From the NCBI RefSeq assembly GCF_900100765.1, contig NZ_FNFO01000002.1, forward strand, positions 124,001 to 188,000: a DNA stretch of 64,000 nt. Direction: 5' to 3'. Positions 1 through 8,465 of this stretch are shown piece after piece. The position numbers and the translations under genes are program-made. Origin of the DNA: Catalinimonas alkaloidigena. Its GTDB lineage: Bacteria; Bacteroidota; Bacteroidia; Cytophagales; Flexibacteraceae. Below the pieces are notes generated by a model. That model did not search any database, was not told the origin of the DNA, and saw only the letters and a program-made list of their open reading frames with translations. The stretch's first letter is position 1, and each line of letters begins with the position of its first letter.

Positions 1-291
1 CACGGCCATGCCACCGCGACCCAACTCACGAACGATGCGGTAGGGACCTACCCGGTCGTGGGTTTGGAGGGGCGCAAACGGTTTTTCGTGCAGACTTCCG
101 GCAACAGACTGGCGAAACCTTTGGAAGAAATGGGTAGCGGCATGTTCAGAATGCAGCAACCGCAGCAGTGCCGCGTAGACGTCGGGCGACTCTTCTTCCG
201 TATGGCGGAGCAGGGTGTCGCGTTCAGGGCCTTCAAGCGTCAGAAGCTGTGTGTACAACGTCTCTAGTCGCTCCCACTCCTGTGCGTCCAT
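1..291 (-). CDS. Serine/threonine protein kinase, N-terminal part (runs off window start)
   Basis: Reading the minus strand from the ATG at 289-291 gives 97 codons with no stop up to base 1. It begins MDAQEWERLETLYTQLL, then a helical stretch, and ends in VGPYRIVRELGRGGMAV, which is the start of a eukaryotic-type kinase domain with its glycine-rich ATP-binding loop (GRGGMA). The rest of the kinase, and probably a membrane segment and TPR-type repeats, lie beyond the window. It starts 12 bases after the stop of the ECF sigma factor gene, so the two are surely co-transcribed. This sigma/kinase pairing is a recurrent arrangement for TIGR02999-type sigma factors. Substrates cannot be inferred. 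Confidence 0.85.
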   Translation of the reverse strand, partial: MDAQEWERLETLYTQLLTLEGPERDTLLRHTEEESPDVYAALLRLLHSEHAATHFFQRFRQSVAGSLHEKPFAPLQTHDRVGPYRIVRELGRGGMAV

Positions 292-303
292 GGTTGTCGC
301 TCG

Positions 304-885
304 TTATAAACCTGCCCTCCGCATTTCTTCGTACAGCCAGATGCGGGTCACCGTCCATTTCCGTTTTACCGTAGCGGGCGACAGCCCTAGTACCCCCGCA
401 GTCTCCTCGATGGTAAGGCCGATGTAAAAACGGCATTCCACCAGCTTGCCCCGTTGCGGATCGGCTTGTTCCAGCCGCCGTAGCACGTCCTCCAGGCAAA
501 GAATATGTTCTGACGTTTCGTCCGAAATATCAATGTCAAAATCCTGCAGGGAGAATTTGCGCACGTGGCCGCCCCGTTTGTTGCTCAGCTTCTGGCGGGC
601 GTAGTCCACCAGAATGTGGCGCATCGCCTTGGCCGCTACGCCCATAAAATGCCTGTGACTCTGCCAGCCGGGCTGTTCTTGCTGAACCAGCTTCAGGTAA
701 GCCTCGTGTACCAAGGCCGTGGTTTGTAGCGTCTCCGACCCGGTCACATGAAACCGGGCGTTGTGCGCTGCCTGCTTTAGTTGTTGGTAGACAACGGGGA
801 AGAGTTGATCGTAAGCCACCCGGTCGCCTTCGTTCACCTGTCGTAATAGCTGAGTAACCAGCCCGGAAGCAACTACTTGTTCCAT
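304..885 (-). CDS. ECF-subfamily RNA polymerase sigma factor (TIGR02999-like)
   Basis: A 193-residue protein. The region-2-like segment contains TTALVHEAYLKLV and VAAKAMRHILVDYARQK, hallmarks of the TIGR02999 group of ECF sigma factors. The C-terminal part (GLTIEETAGVLGLSPATVKRKW) is a sigma region 4 helix-turn-helix that recognises the -35 element. It would direct RNA polymerase to a small regulon. It lies 12 bases upstream of a Ser/Thr kinase gene; in this family the kinase is the likely signalling partner in place of a classical anti-sigma factor (inference). Start chosen at the ATG giving MEQVVASGLV; the divergent neighbour is an MscS channel. Confidence 0.9.
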   Translation of the reverse strand: MEQVVASGLVTQLLRQVNEGDRVAYDQLFPVVYQQLKQAAHNARFHVTGSETLQTTALVHEAYLKLVQQEQPGWQSHRHFMGVAAKAMRHILVDYARQKLSNKRGGHVRKFSLQDFDIDISDETSEHILCLEDVLRRLEQADPQRGKLVECRFYIGLTIEETAGVLGLSPATVKRKWTVTRIWLYEEMRRAGL

Positions 886-1187
886 ACCGCATCAAGAATT
901 AAGTAGAGTTAAAGGGTGATCACTGTGTGTGATCGGCGGGGAGGAAAAATTGTAAAGTACCCGCTCTATGAGGCATCACGGAAACTTTCAACAGACTGGC
1001 TCATGAAGTGGTAAAATAAATATTATTTTAATGCATGTCAATCTATTTGGTTGGTTGTCAGGCAATTGTGTAAAATATAATTTGGTGCCAGGGGAGGAGA
1101 CGCGCACCGTTCTGGCTGAGCTGGTGCGGCACGGATAGCCGCGGAACCATCGCTGCCCTTGACCTGATCTTTGTACTTTGGCACTCT
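886..1187. other. Intergenic region between divergent sigma factor and MscS genes
   Basis: About 300 bases without a credible gene. It should hold the promoters of both divergent genes. Visible structure: GATCAC (918-923) and GTGATC (929-934) form a short inverted repeat about 33 bases upstream of the sigma gene start; an AT-only near-palindrome TAAAATAAATATTATTTTA at 1012-1030; and an AT-rich TATAAT-like stretch near 1076. None can be assigned to a named regulator. Confidence 0.4.
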
Positions 1188-2225
1188 ATGAATGAACCTA
1201 CTTCGTACAGCGACGATTTTATGCCGGACGACGAGCGCAAAACGACCGCTTCGCCGTCGCCCGCCGCCGCCTCCGCTGCGTCGCATACGGCCACCTGGCT
1301 GACCGTCCTGGGAGTCGGGGTGCTGGCCATCGCTTTCATCGTCATCGAAACCCGCCTGGTGTCTTTACCCGAAACGGCCGAAGGATTTGCCAAGAAAATT
1401 CTTCAGGGGGGCGCGTTGGCGCTGCTGTTTCTGGTGCTGCGTCGGCTCCTGAAGGGAGCGCTGTCGCGACAGGTCGTCGACGCGTCCGTACGGTTCAACC
1501 TGGAGCGGGTGCTGGACTTGACGCTGGGGCTGGTTCTGTTTTTTGTGCTGATGACGCTCCTGTTCTCCGACTGGTACACGGCGGCGGTGTCGCTTGGGTT
1601 GTTGTCGGTGATCCTCGGGTTCGCGCTGCAAACGCCCATCACGAGCTTTATCGGCTGGATCTACATTCTGGTGCGGAAGTCGTTTCGGGTGGGCGACCGC
1701 ATTCGGGTGGGCGACATCACGGGCGACGTTATTGACCTGAGCTACCTGGATACGACCATTCTGGAGGTGCGGGGCGATTACCTGACGGGCGACCACCCGA
1801 GCGGACGGATCATTAAATTTCCGAACCTGACGGTGTTGAGCGAAGCGGTTTATAACTACACCACCATTTCGTACCCGTTCATCTGGAACGAGATCAAGGT
1901 GCAACTGGCGTATCAGAGCGACCTGGAACTGGTGACGCGCCTCATGACCGAAGTGGTGGAGCGCGAACTGGGGCCCGCCCTGCAGGAACGCCTGACCGCC
2001 TACCGCGATCTGCTGAACCGGACCATGCTGGGCGAAACGGCCTCGCCACTGGGGCCGCTGGTGTTTTTTACCGTCAGCGACAACACGTGGGTAGAAGCCA
2101 TTGTGCGCTACGTGGTAAAACCGCACGAAGCCGAAACGGTCAAGACCCGGCTGATCCGCAAGCTGTTGCACGAACTCAACCAACACGACGAAAAAGTGCT
2201 CTTGCCGAAAAGCAACATGCGTTAG
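1188..2225 (+). CDS. Small-conductance mechanosensitive ion channel (MscS family)
   Basis: A 345-residue inner-membrane protein. After a short polar N-terminus there is a hydrophobic segment (TWLTVLGVGVLAIAFIVIE), another around residue 70, and a pair near 107-150. The segment SVILGFALQTPITSFIGWIYI resembles the pore-lining TM3 of MscS, followed directly by the MscS beta-domain signature FRVGDRIRVGDITGDVIDLS. Its role is to release solutes during hypo-osmotic shock. It appears monocistronic. ATG at 1188 follows an AT-poor leader with a TTTG-containing promoter-like stretch (1170-1181). Confidence 0.9.
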   Translation: MNEPTSYSDDFMPDDERKTTASPSPAAASAASHTATWLTVLGVGVLAIAFIVIETRLVSLPETAEGFAKKILQGGALALLFLVLRRLLKGALSRQVVDASVRFNLERVLDLTLGLVLFFVLMTLLFSDWYTAAVSLGLLSVILGFALQTPITSFIGWIYILVRKSFRVGDRIRVGDITGDVIDLSYLDTTILEVRGDYLTGDHPSGRIIKFPNLTVLSEAVYNYTTISYPFIWNEIKVQLAYQSDLELVTRLMTEVVERELGPALQERLTAYRDLLNRTMLGETASPLGPLVFFTVSDNTWVEAIVRYVVKPHEAETVKTRLIRKLLHELNQHDEKVLLPKSNMR

Positions 2226-2310
2226 GCCACGCATCGCCGTTTGCTCGCCTGACGCGCGCCGGATATCATCATCAAAATTTCTTCAGAATTAACGCGTAAA
2301 TTCGTTCGTT

Positions 2311-2988
2311 ATGAAGTTATTACTGGTGGAAGACAACGCCGAATTGGGCGCTTCGATCTTGGAACATCTGCAGGAGGAAGGGTACATCTGCACCTGGGCG
2401 GAAGACTACCAGTCGGCCGACTACCGCCTGGGCGTTTATAGTTACGATCTGGTCGTGCTGGACCTCAACTTACCCGACGGCAACGGCCTGAAACTCCTCG
2501 ACCCGATCCGGGTGCATCAGGCGGAGGCGGGGGTGCTCATCATTTCGGCACGGAACTCCCTCGACGACAAAGTGACGGGCCTGCGCGAAGGGGCCGACGA
2601 CTACCTGACCAAGCCGTTTCACCTCGCCGAACTGTCGGCACGCTTGCAGGCGCTGGCGCGGCGGCGGCATTTCGGCAACAACCACGAACTGAACTGGGGG
2701 GATTTGCGCGTCGATACGCGTGCCCTGCAGGTGTGGTACGCCGACGAGCCCGTGACCCTCACGCGCAAGGAGTACGAACTGCTGCTCTACTTTCTGAGCA
2801 ACCCCAATCGCGTGCTAAGCAAGGAGTCGATTGCCGAGCACCTGTGGGGCGACCACATCGACACGGCCGACTCGTTTGATTTTATCTATACCCACATCCG
2901 CAACCTGCGCCGCAAGCTCTCGTCGAACCGGAGCAGCCTGCCGATCCGGTCGGTGTACGGCATGGGGTACCAACTGCATCAGCCATGA
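2311..2988 (+). CDS. OmpR/PhoB-family response regulator
   Basis: A 225-residue two-domain regulator. Receiver domain at residues 1-115 with acidic pair E7/D8, the phosphoacceptor D51 in LVVLDLNLPDG, and the conserved Lys in DYLTKPF. The C-terminal winged helix (about 125-225) has the typical TRKEYELLLYFLSNPNRVLSKE and IYTHIRNLRRKL motifs. Its last bases overlap the sensor kinase start by 4 nt (ATGA), so the pair is translationally coupled. The outer-membrane protein gene 1.5 kb downstream is a plausible target, since this three-gene order is common in Bacteroidota. Confidence 0.93.
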   Translation: MKLLLVEDNAELGASILEHLQEEGYICTWAEDYQSADYRLGVYSYDLVVLDLNLPDGNGLKLLDPIRVHQAEAGVLIISARNSLDDKVTGLREGADDYLTKPFHLAELSARLQALARRRHFGNNHELNWGDLRVDTRALQVWYADEPVTLTRKEYELLLYFLSNPNRVLSKESIAEHLWGDHIDTADSFDFIYTHIRNLRRKLSSNRSSLPIRSVYGMGYQLHQP

Positions 2989-4355
2989 AACTGATCACCA
3001 AAACCACCTGGCTGTACTTATTCATCATCACCCTGGTTCTGGCCCTGGGCGGGTGGTTGATCTACCAGGAAACCAGACAACGCACCGAAAAAGCCGTGGA
3101 GCGGTATTTCGCCTGGCGGATCGACCGGACGATGGGCTGGCTGGAACGGCACGAGGATGAAATCGATACGCTCGATTTTGCTCGCAACAACGCCGACAAC
3201 CGGTCATATCAGGTGCGCTCGGGCCATTGGGCCAATCCGGGACCTGACCGCATTTTCGATACGCTGATGCGGGAAGAGCCGGTGATTGCCGGATGGAGCT
3301 CTACGCTTTCGCTCGAAAAGAACGTGCTCAGCACTCCCGAGCCGGCCGAGCCCGAACTGAAGCCTTACCGGGGCTTTCGGGGCATCCGGGAGATAAACGG
3401 GCGGCAGTACGAAATGCAGATCTACCGGTCGATGGAGCTGGAAAGTCAGATTCTGAACCAGACGGTCGCTACGCTGTCGTACGGGTTGGTGACGCTGACC
3501 ATCCTTCTGTTGCTGTCGAGTTATCTGCTGTCGCGTTTTTTGTGGCGCCCCTTTTACCGGACGCTGGAAGTGATCCGCCAGTATTCGTTCCGGCAGGAGG
3601 TGCCCCTGCAACTGCCCGGTTCGTCGACGCACGAGTTCAACGAACTCAACTCGCTGTTCACGCAGATGACCGAGCGCCTCGAGCACGACTACCGGAACAT
3701 CAAAGAGTATACGGAGAACATCTCGCACGAAATCCAGACGCCGCTGGCCATCATCCGTGCCAAAACCGAACACCTGATCAATAGCGAAAATGCCGATCCG
3801 GACAAGATGCGCAACCTGGGGTCCATCCACGAAGCCTGTTCCACGCTCTCGCGCCTGAGCCGGACGCTCAGCCTGATCAGCAAAATCGACAACCAGGAAT
3901 TCAACAACGCGCAGCAGATCGAACTGAAGCCCACGGTCGAACAGACGCTTTTCCGTTTTAAGGAGCTGGCCGAACTGAAGGACATTGAAGTGACCGCCGA
4001 ACTGGAAGAGGGCGTGGCCGTTCGGCTCGACCCGTATTTACTCGACCTGCTGCTGGGGAACCTGATGAAAAACGCCGTGCACCACAATTTCCACGGCGGT
4101 AAAATCTGGATTTCGTTACGGCCGCACCACTTTTCCATCGCCAACACTGGCGAGCCGCTCGACTTCGACCGCGAAAAGCTGTTCGAGCGTTTCCCCCGCA
4201 ACGGTATGGGCTGCGCGCGCAACGGAGCCAACGGCCGCAGCCGGGCGTCGTTGGGATTGGGGCTGGCCATCGTCAAGAAGATCAGCGAGCTGAACAACAT
4301 CCGCGTGGGCTATGCCTACGAAAAAAATCTCCATGAATTTAGCCTGAGCTTTTGA
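2985..4355 (+). CDS. Sensor histidine kinase, partner of the upstream response regulator
   Basis: A 456-residue membrane kinase. TM1 at about residues 8-27, a periplasmic sensor region of roughly 130 residues, TM2 near 165-185, then a linker. H-box is NISHEIQTPLAII (His is the autophosphorylated residue). The ATPase domain has an N-box NLMKNAVHHN and a G2 box LGLGLAIVKK. The G1 box reads SIANTGEPL rather than the usual Asp-x-Gly form; this variant is frequent in Bacteroidota kinases paired with outer-membrane barrel genes. The start overlaps the regulator stop by ATGA. Signal unknown. Confidence 0.92.
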   Translation: MKLITKTTWLYLFIITLVLALGGWLIYQETRQRTEKAVERYFAWRIDRTMGWLERHEDEIDTLDFARNNADNRSYQVRSGHWANPGPDRIFDTLMREEPVIAGWSSTLSLEKNVLSTPEPAEPELKPYRGFRGIREINGRQYEMQIYRSMELESQILNQTVATLSYGLVTLTILLLLSSYLLSRFLWRPFYRTLEVIRQYSFRQEVPLQLPGSSTHEFNELNSLFTQMTERLEHDYRNIKEYTENISHEIQTPLAIIRAKTEHLINSENADPDKMRNLGSIHEACSTLSRLSRTLSLISKIDNQEFNNAQQIELKPTVEQTLFRFKELAELKDIEVTAELEEGVAVRLDPYLLDLLLGNLMKNAVHHNFHGGKIWISLRPHHFSIANTGEPLDFDREKLFERFPRNGMGCARNGANGRSRASLGLGLAIVKKISELNNIRVGYAYEKNLHEFSLSF

Positions 4356-4437
4356 ACTTCAGTTTTCCTTCAGAATGCTATCGTACTTTCGGGACATAAG
4401 CATTCAATAAAGCTTTAGCCAAACTTTTTCACCTCTT

Positions 4438-4472
4438 AGTTGCGGGTGTCTTATCGCCCGCAACTATTTTTT
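4438..4472 (+). terminator. Rho-independent terminator between histidine kinase and outer-membrane protein genes
   Basis: A perfect 9-bp stem, AGTTGCGGG (4438-4446) with CCCGCAACT (4457-4465), 10-nt loop, followed by an A and a run of Ts (4467-4473). It ends about 23 bases before the ATG of the outer-membrane protein. It most simply ends the two-component operon, but its position in the leader of the next gene means it could also act as an attenuator. Confidence 0.75.
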
Positions 4473-4495
4473 TCTCCAGTTTGGAATATCACTTT

Positions 4496-6937
4496 ATGAA
4501 TAGTATAAAGTACTATACCGTACTCTTCTGTCTCTTCTTTCTGTCGTTTGCCTTACAGGCACAAACCCGACTTACCGGTACCATCCTAGACGCAGCCACG
4601 CATGAGGCGGCTCCGTTTGCCACCGTAGCCCTTTATGCCACAGCCGATTCGACCATTCTGGGCGGGAGCAATGCCGACCTGGAAGGGAACTTCACCATCG
4701 AAAAAGTAAAGCCCGGTCAGTATTATCTGCAGGTTTCGCTGCTGAGTTACGCCACCAAACAGGTCCCGGTAGAAGTCAGCGCCGGACAGACGTCGGTCTC
4801 GATCGGCACGATCAACCTCGCCAGCGATGCCCAGCAGCTGGAAGAAGTCGTGGTGAGTGGGGAGCGCGATCTGGTCGAATTTAACCTCGACAAGAAAGTG
4901 GTGAACCTGGACAAAAACCTGGTGAGCCTCGGGGGGAGCGTGGTCGATGCCCTGCAAAACGTGCCTTCCATTCAGGTAGACGAAAACGGCGAACTGAGCT
5001 TGCGCGGCAGCGGCAACGTGACCATCTTCATCAACGGCCGTCAGTCGGCCCTGACGCGCGGCGAAGGGGCGTTGCAGCAGATTCCGGCCAGCGCCATCGA
5101 GCGCGTCGAGATCATCACCAACCCCTCGGCCCGGTACGACGCCAGCGGTACGGCGGGCATCATCAACATCGTCTTGAAAAAACAGACCCGTACGGGACTG
5201 AACGGTAACGTGCAGGTCAACGTCGGGACGAACGATAAGTACAACGCAGGCGTCAACCTGAACTACGGGTTCAAACGCCTGAAAGTGTTTACGGGCTACG
5301 ACTTCCGGCGCGAAAGCCGCTGGGGTACCCGCGATTCGGACCGGTGGCGCTACGCCTCGGTCGATACGCTCTTGTCGCAACATACCGACGACAATCGGTT
5401 GCGGCAGGGCCACACGTTTCGCCTGGGTGGCGAGTACCAGCTGACGCCCAAACAGACCATTGGCCTGTCGGGTTTGTGGCGGATTCGGAACGGCAACTCT
5501 TCCGAGATCACCAATTACCTGGAGCAGGCGGCAGATGGCCCCTTGCTGCGGCGCTTCCGGCGCGACGGCTCGGAGCTGGAAGACGAAACAAACGCCGACG
5601 TCAGCCTGAACTACCAGCTTGAGTTTGAGCGGCCCGGCCAGATGCTGACCGCCAGCGCGACCCACACCGTGGGCGACGAAGTAGAGCGCGAGTCGTTTTA
5701 CCAGCGTGACCTGAATCCGGAGGGCGCGGCCATCGAAGAGACGGCTTACCAGCAGCGCAGCCACACCAACGAAGACGAGCGCCGGACCATCGTCCAGGCC
5801 GATTATGTCCATCCGTTCGACGAAAAAACGCGCCTGGAAGCGGGCATGAAAAGCATCGTGGAGCACACCGACAATGCGTACGTGTTCGAAAATTACGATC
5901 CCGCGTCGGACGAGTGGACCAATGCTCCGCAGGTCAGCAACCAGTTTGTGTTCGACCAGCAGATTCACGGGGCGTACGTCAGTTATAGCCACGAGCGCGA
6001 GCGCTTCAGCTACCAGTTGGGCCTGCGTGCCGAGCAGACCTACATGGCCTCGCACGAGCGCACCACCGACGCGAAGTTCAGCCGGAACTACTTCAACCTG
6101 TTTCCCAGTGTGTACCTGACCCGCAACCTGAGCGACGCTCAGAAAATCCAGTTGAGCTACAGCCTGCGCATCGATCGCCCGAACATGCGGCAACTGAACC
6201 CGTTCATCGACCTGAGCGATCCGCAAAATACCCGGCAGGGAAATCCGCAACTGAACCCGGAGTTGATCCACTCGTTCGAGCTGGGCTACCTGCAGCAGTG
6301 GGATAAATTTACACTGAACCCGACCGTGTTTGTGCGCTACATCACCGATCCGGTGCAGTACATCCGGTCGCTGCAACCCGATGGAACGACCAACCTCACG
6401 TTCCTGAACATCGGCCAGTCGACGTCGGTCGGGTCGGAGCTGATTTTTACGGCGAGCCTGTTTCGCTGGTGGCGTGCCGACGGAAGCCTGACGGCCTTCC
6501 ACAGCCAGTTGAGTGGCGACCTGCCCGAGGGTTCGGTATCGACCAGCAACTTCGGCCTGAACGGAAAGCTGAATACGACGTTCACGTTGTCGAAAAAAAC
6601 CAGTATTCAGTTCTCGGGCAACTACCAGGCTCCCGCAGTGCGCGCCCAGGGACGGCGCAAAGGCTTTGCGTTTGCCGACATCGCGGCGCGTCGGGACGTG
6701 CTGGCGGGCAAAGGCACCGTGACGTTGCGGGTGAGCGACATTTTCAACACCATGAAGTTTGGCTTTGAAGCCAACGGGGCCGGGTTCCGTTCCGATAACG
6801 TCTTCAAACGCGAATCGCGCATTGCCTACTTGGGCTTCAGCTACCGGTTCGGCAGCAATCAGATGAAAAATAACGACCGCCAGCAGCGTCGCGACGACAA
6901 CGGCGCGGAACATGGCGGCGATGACTTTGGAGGATAG
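4496..6937 (+). CDS. Outer-membrane beta-barrel protein with CarboxypepD-like N-domain (TonB-dependent receptor-like)
   Basis: An 813-residue secreted protein. Signal peptide MNSIKYYTVLFCLFFLSFAL-QAQ, then a carboxypeptidase regulatory-like domain (LTGTILDAATHEAAPFATV, residues 25-105), a plug-like segment (VVDALQNVPSIQVDENGELSLRG, IEIITNPSARYDASGTAGIINI) and a long barrel rich in alternating aromatic strands. This is the Bacteroidota outer-membrane beta-barrel family related to TonB-dependent receptors. The C-terminus ends in a charged Asp/Gly/His tail after the last strand (IAYLGFSYRFG). ATG at 4496 is preferred because the signal peptide starts there; a TTG lies five codons upstream. Substrate unknown; adjacency suggests control by the upstream two-component pair. 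Confidence 0.9.
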   Translation: MNSIKYYTVLFCLFFLSFALQAQTRLTGTILDAATHEAAPFATVALYATADSTILGGSNADLEGNFTIEKVKPGQYYLQVSLLSYATKQVPVEVSAGQTSVSIGTINLASDAQQLEEVVVSGERDLVEFNLDKKVVNLDKNLVSLGGSVVDALQNVPSIQVDENGELSLRGSGNVTIFINGRQSALTRGEGALQQIPASAIERVEIITNPSARYDASGTAGIINIVLKKQTRTGLNGNVQVNVGTNDKYNAGVNLNYGFKRLKVFTGYDFRRESRWGTRDSDRWRYASVDTLLSQHTDDNRLRQGHTFRLGGEYQLTPKQTIGLSGLWRIRNGNSSEITNYLEQAADGPLLRRFRRDGSELEDETNADVSLNYQLEFERPGQMLTASATHTVGDEVERESFYQRDLNPEGAAIEETAYQQRSHTNEDERRTIVQADYVHPFDEKTRLEAGMKSIVEHTDNAYVFENYDPASDEWTNAPQVSNQFVFDQQIHGAYVSYSHERERFSYQLGLRAEQTYMASHERTTDAKFSRNYFNLFPSVYLTRNLSDAQKIQLSYSLRIDRPNMRQLNPFIDLSDPQNTRQGNPQLNPELIHSFELGYLQQWDKFTLNPTVFVRYITDPVQYIRSLQPDGTTNLTFLNIGQSTSVGSELIFTASLFRWWRADGSLTAFHSQLSGDLPEGSVSTSNFGLNGKLNTTFTLSKKTSIQFSGNYQAPAVRAQGRRKGFAFADIAARRDVLAGKGTVTLRVSDIFNTMKFGFEANGAGFRSDNVFKRESRIAYLGFSYRFGSNQMKNNDRQQRRDDNGAEHGGDDFGG

Positions 6938-7021
6938 GGCCGGATGGCGCTATCGCCCAGCACGATAGATTAGGTTGATTTGAGTTGGTCGGCTACTGTA
7001 GGGGTGGTCGGCCATTCTTTT

Positions 7022-7621
7022 TTACTGCGTTCGGATGAGGCAGCCCGTGGCCTTGCGGGTCGGCAGCACGGGACTCGATTTACGCAGCAGTGCCGTTAGC
7101 GCATCGCGCAGGTATTTTTGGCGGGAAGGGTTAACGCCCTGCGGATTATCGTCGATGGCCCCCCGGTACCGCACCACAAACGTGCCGTTGGTCGGCTCCA
7201 GCACGACGGCCTCGGGGACGCGCGTCACTTTCATCGACTGGGCCACTTTTTGCGTAGGGTCGGCCAGGTAAGGCCGCAGAAAGGAACACTCCTGTGCCCG
7301 ACGGGTCATTTTCTGAAGCGATTCTTCGTCGTCACCGTGGCCGGTCATGGGGTTGACGTATACAAACGCGACACCCTGGCTCGCAAAATCGGCTTGCAGG
7401 TGCAGCAGGCGCTCGTCGTAGAGCTTCACGAAGGGACAGGCATTGCTGACGAACACGACCGTGATGAGGCGGTGATTCTTGAGTTGACTCAGGGTAAAGG
7501 CCTGGTCGGTAATGACGTCGTGCAGGGTAAAGTCGGGAACGCGCTCGCCGGTTTGTGCCTGTGCGCGCAGGGCCATGCCCCACAAGACGATTCCTAGTAG
7601 CCAGATTCCGGTCCGTTTCAT
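7022..7621 (-). CDS. Secreted thioredoxin-fold redoxin (AhpC/TSA-like)
   Basis: A 199-residue protein with signal peptide MKRTGIWLLGIVLWGMALRAQAQ. The mature part has VPDFTLHDV and FVSNACPFVKLYDERL, a peroxiredoxin/redoxin-like fold with a single cysteine in the N-A-C-P motif rather than a CxxC pair, so classical disulfide exchange is unlikely unless it works with the later cysteines. It probably acts in the periplasm. The start overlaps the phosphopantetheinyl transferase stop by 4 nt (ATGA), implying translational coupling. Confidence 0.8.
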   Translation of the reverse strand: MKRTGIWLLGIVLWGMALRAQAQTGERVPDFTLHDVITDQAFTLSQLKNHRLITVVFVSNACPFVKLYDERLLHLQADFASQGVAFVYVNPMTGHGDDEESLQKMTRRAQECSFLRPYLADPTQKVAQSMKVTRVPEAVVLEPTNGTFVVRYRGAIDDNPQGVNPSRQKYLRDALTALLRKSSPVLPTRKATGCLIRTQ

Positions 7622-8283
7622 TCTACTGCGTTGAAAGTCAGAAAATAATTGCCGATGCGGCGGTACGACATCTCCAAATCTTCCCACTGCGTTTCGTGGC
7701 GGTAAGCGCCGCGAAAATCACCGCGCTCGTGGAGGTCGCCCGGCAACGTAATGTGCAGGTCGGTTCGAAAAGACAAACGACGTCGCCCATGAAGTTTGTA
7801 TAAAGCCTCCTTGGCCGACCAGTATACGCAGAGGCGCGTCGGGTCATCGCAGGCGTCCTGTTGCTCTTCCGCCGACAGGTATTTCGGGGCCAGGGGGACC
7901 AGCTTTGGGCGAATCAGCTCCAGGTCGATGCCCGACGGCTGGCGGTAGTGCATCAGCGCGGCAGCGTAGGTACCGGCGTGGGTGAGTGAGACCGACCAGT
8001 CGTCGTGCGGCCAGCGGGGTTTGCCAAAGCCATCTTTGTAAAGCGGCGCCGGCGTCACCCCCATGTGCTCAGCCAGCACCACAGCGGCTCTCCGGGCGGC
8101 CAGCCATGCCCGTCGGCGTTCGGCGTGCGTAATTTCTTCCCACTCTGCCCAATTGCCGACGCAGGCCGCAGCTTCTTGCTTCAACGTAGCTTCCGACTCC
8201 GTAATTTCCCACAACAGCCAGCCTCCCCGCTGGCCGAGTTCCTCCTGAACAACCGGCATGGTGGCGAAAATACGGGATTGCAT
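7618..8283 (-). CDS. 4'-phosphopantetheinyl transferase superfamily protein
   Basis: About 221 residues. The family signature is seen in GIDLELIRPKL (metal-binding Asp/Glu) and YWSAKEALYKLHG (W-S-A-K-E-A-x-Y-K). It transfers the phosphopantetheine arm of CoA to a carrier-protein serine. The length fits Sfp/HetI-type enzymes rather than short AcpS. ATG at 8283 (MQSRIFATMPVV) is preferred over an upstream TTG at 8313. No carrier protein or synthase gene is in the window, so its client is unknown. Followed with overlap by the redoxin gene. Confidence 0.88.
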   Translation of the reverse strand: MQSRIFATMPVVQEELGQRGGWLLWEITESEATLKQEAAACVGNWAEWEEITHAERRRAWLAARRAAVVLAEHMGVTPAPLYKDGFGKPRWPHDDWSVSLTHAGTYAAALMHYRQPSGIDLELIRPKLVPLAPKYLSAEEQQDACDDPTRLCVYWSAKEALYKLHGRRRLSFRTDLHITLPGDLHERGDFRGAYRHETQWEDLEMSYRRIGNYFLTFNAVE

Positions 8284-8323
8284 TGGGAGAAGTAGCGTTC
8301 GCCCCAAACACAAGTGCCCGAAA

Positions 8324-8359
8324 ACAAAAAAAGCTCTGCCGGCAGGACCAGCAGAGCTT
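8324..8359 (-). terminator. Rho-independent terminator of the PaoABC-type operon
   Basis: Read on the minus strand: stem AAGCTCTGC (8351-8359) with GCAGAGCTT (8331-8339), 11-nt loop, followed by a T-run (8326-8332 on the complement). It lies about 105 bases past the stop of the molybdenum subunit gene and upstream of the phosphopantetheinyl transferase, separating the two minus-strand units. Confidence 0.75.
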
Positions 8360-8465
8360 CTGACCAGGACCGGCTACTGCCCTGATCGCACCTATGAATG
8401 GATGAGCGTAAAAAAAGACGGTCGTCAGAGAATAATTCCCTAGGAACGTGCTCCAAAAGTGTTGT

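Noticed and set aside
4586-6913. Very long open frame on the minus strand
   Set aside because: Antisense to the outer-membrane barrel gene; its composition (Val/Gln/Arg-rich, no domain) is what the opposite strand of a GC-rich gene gives.
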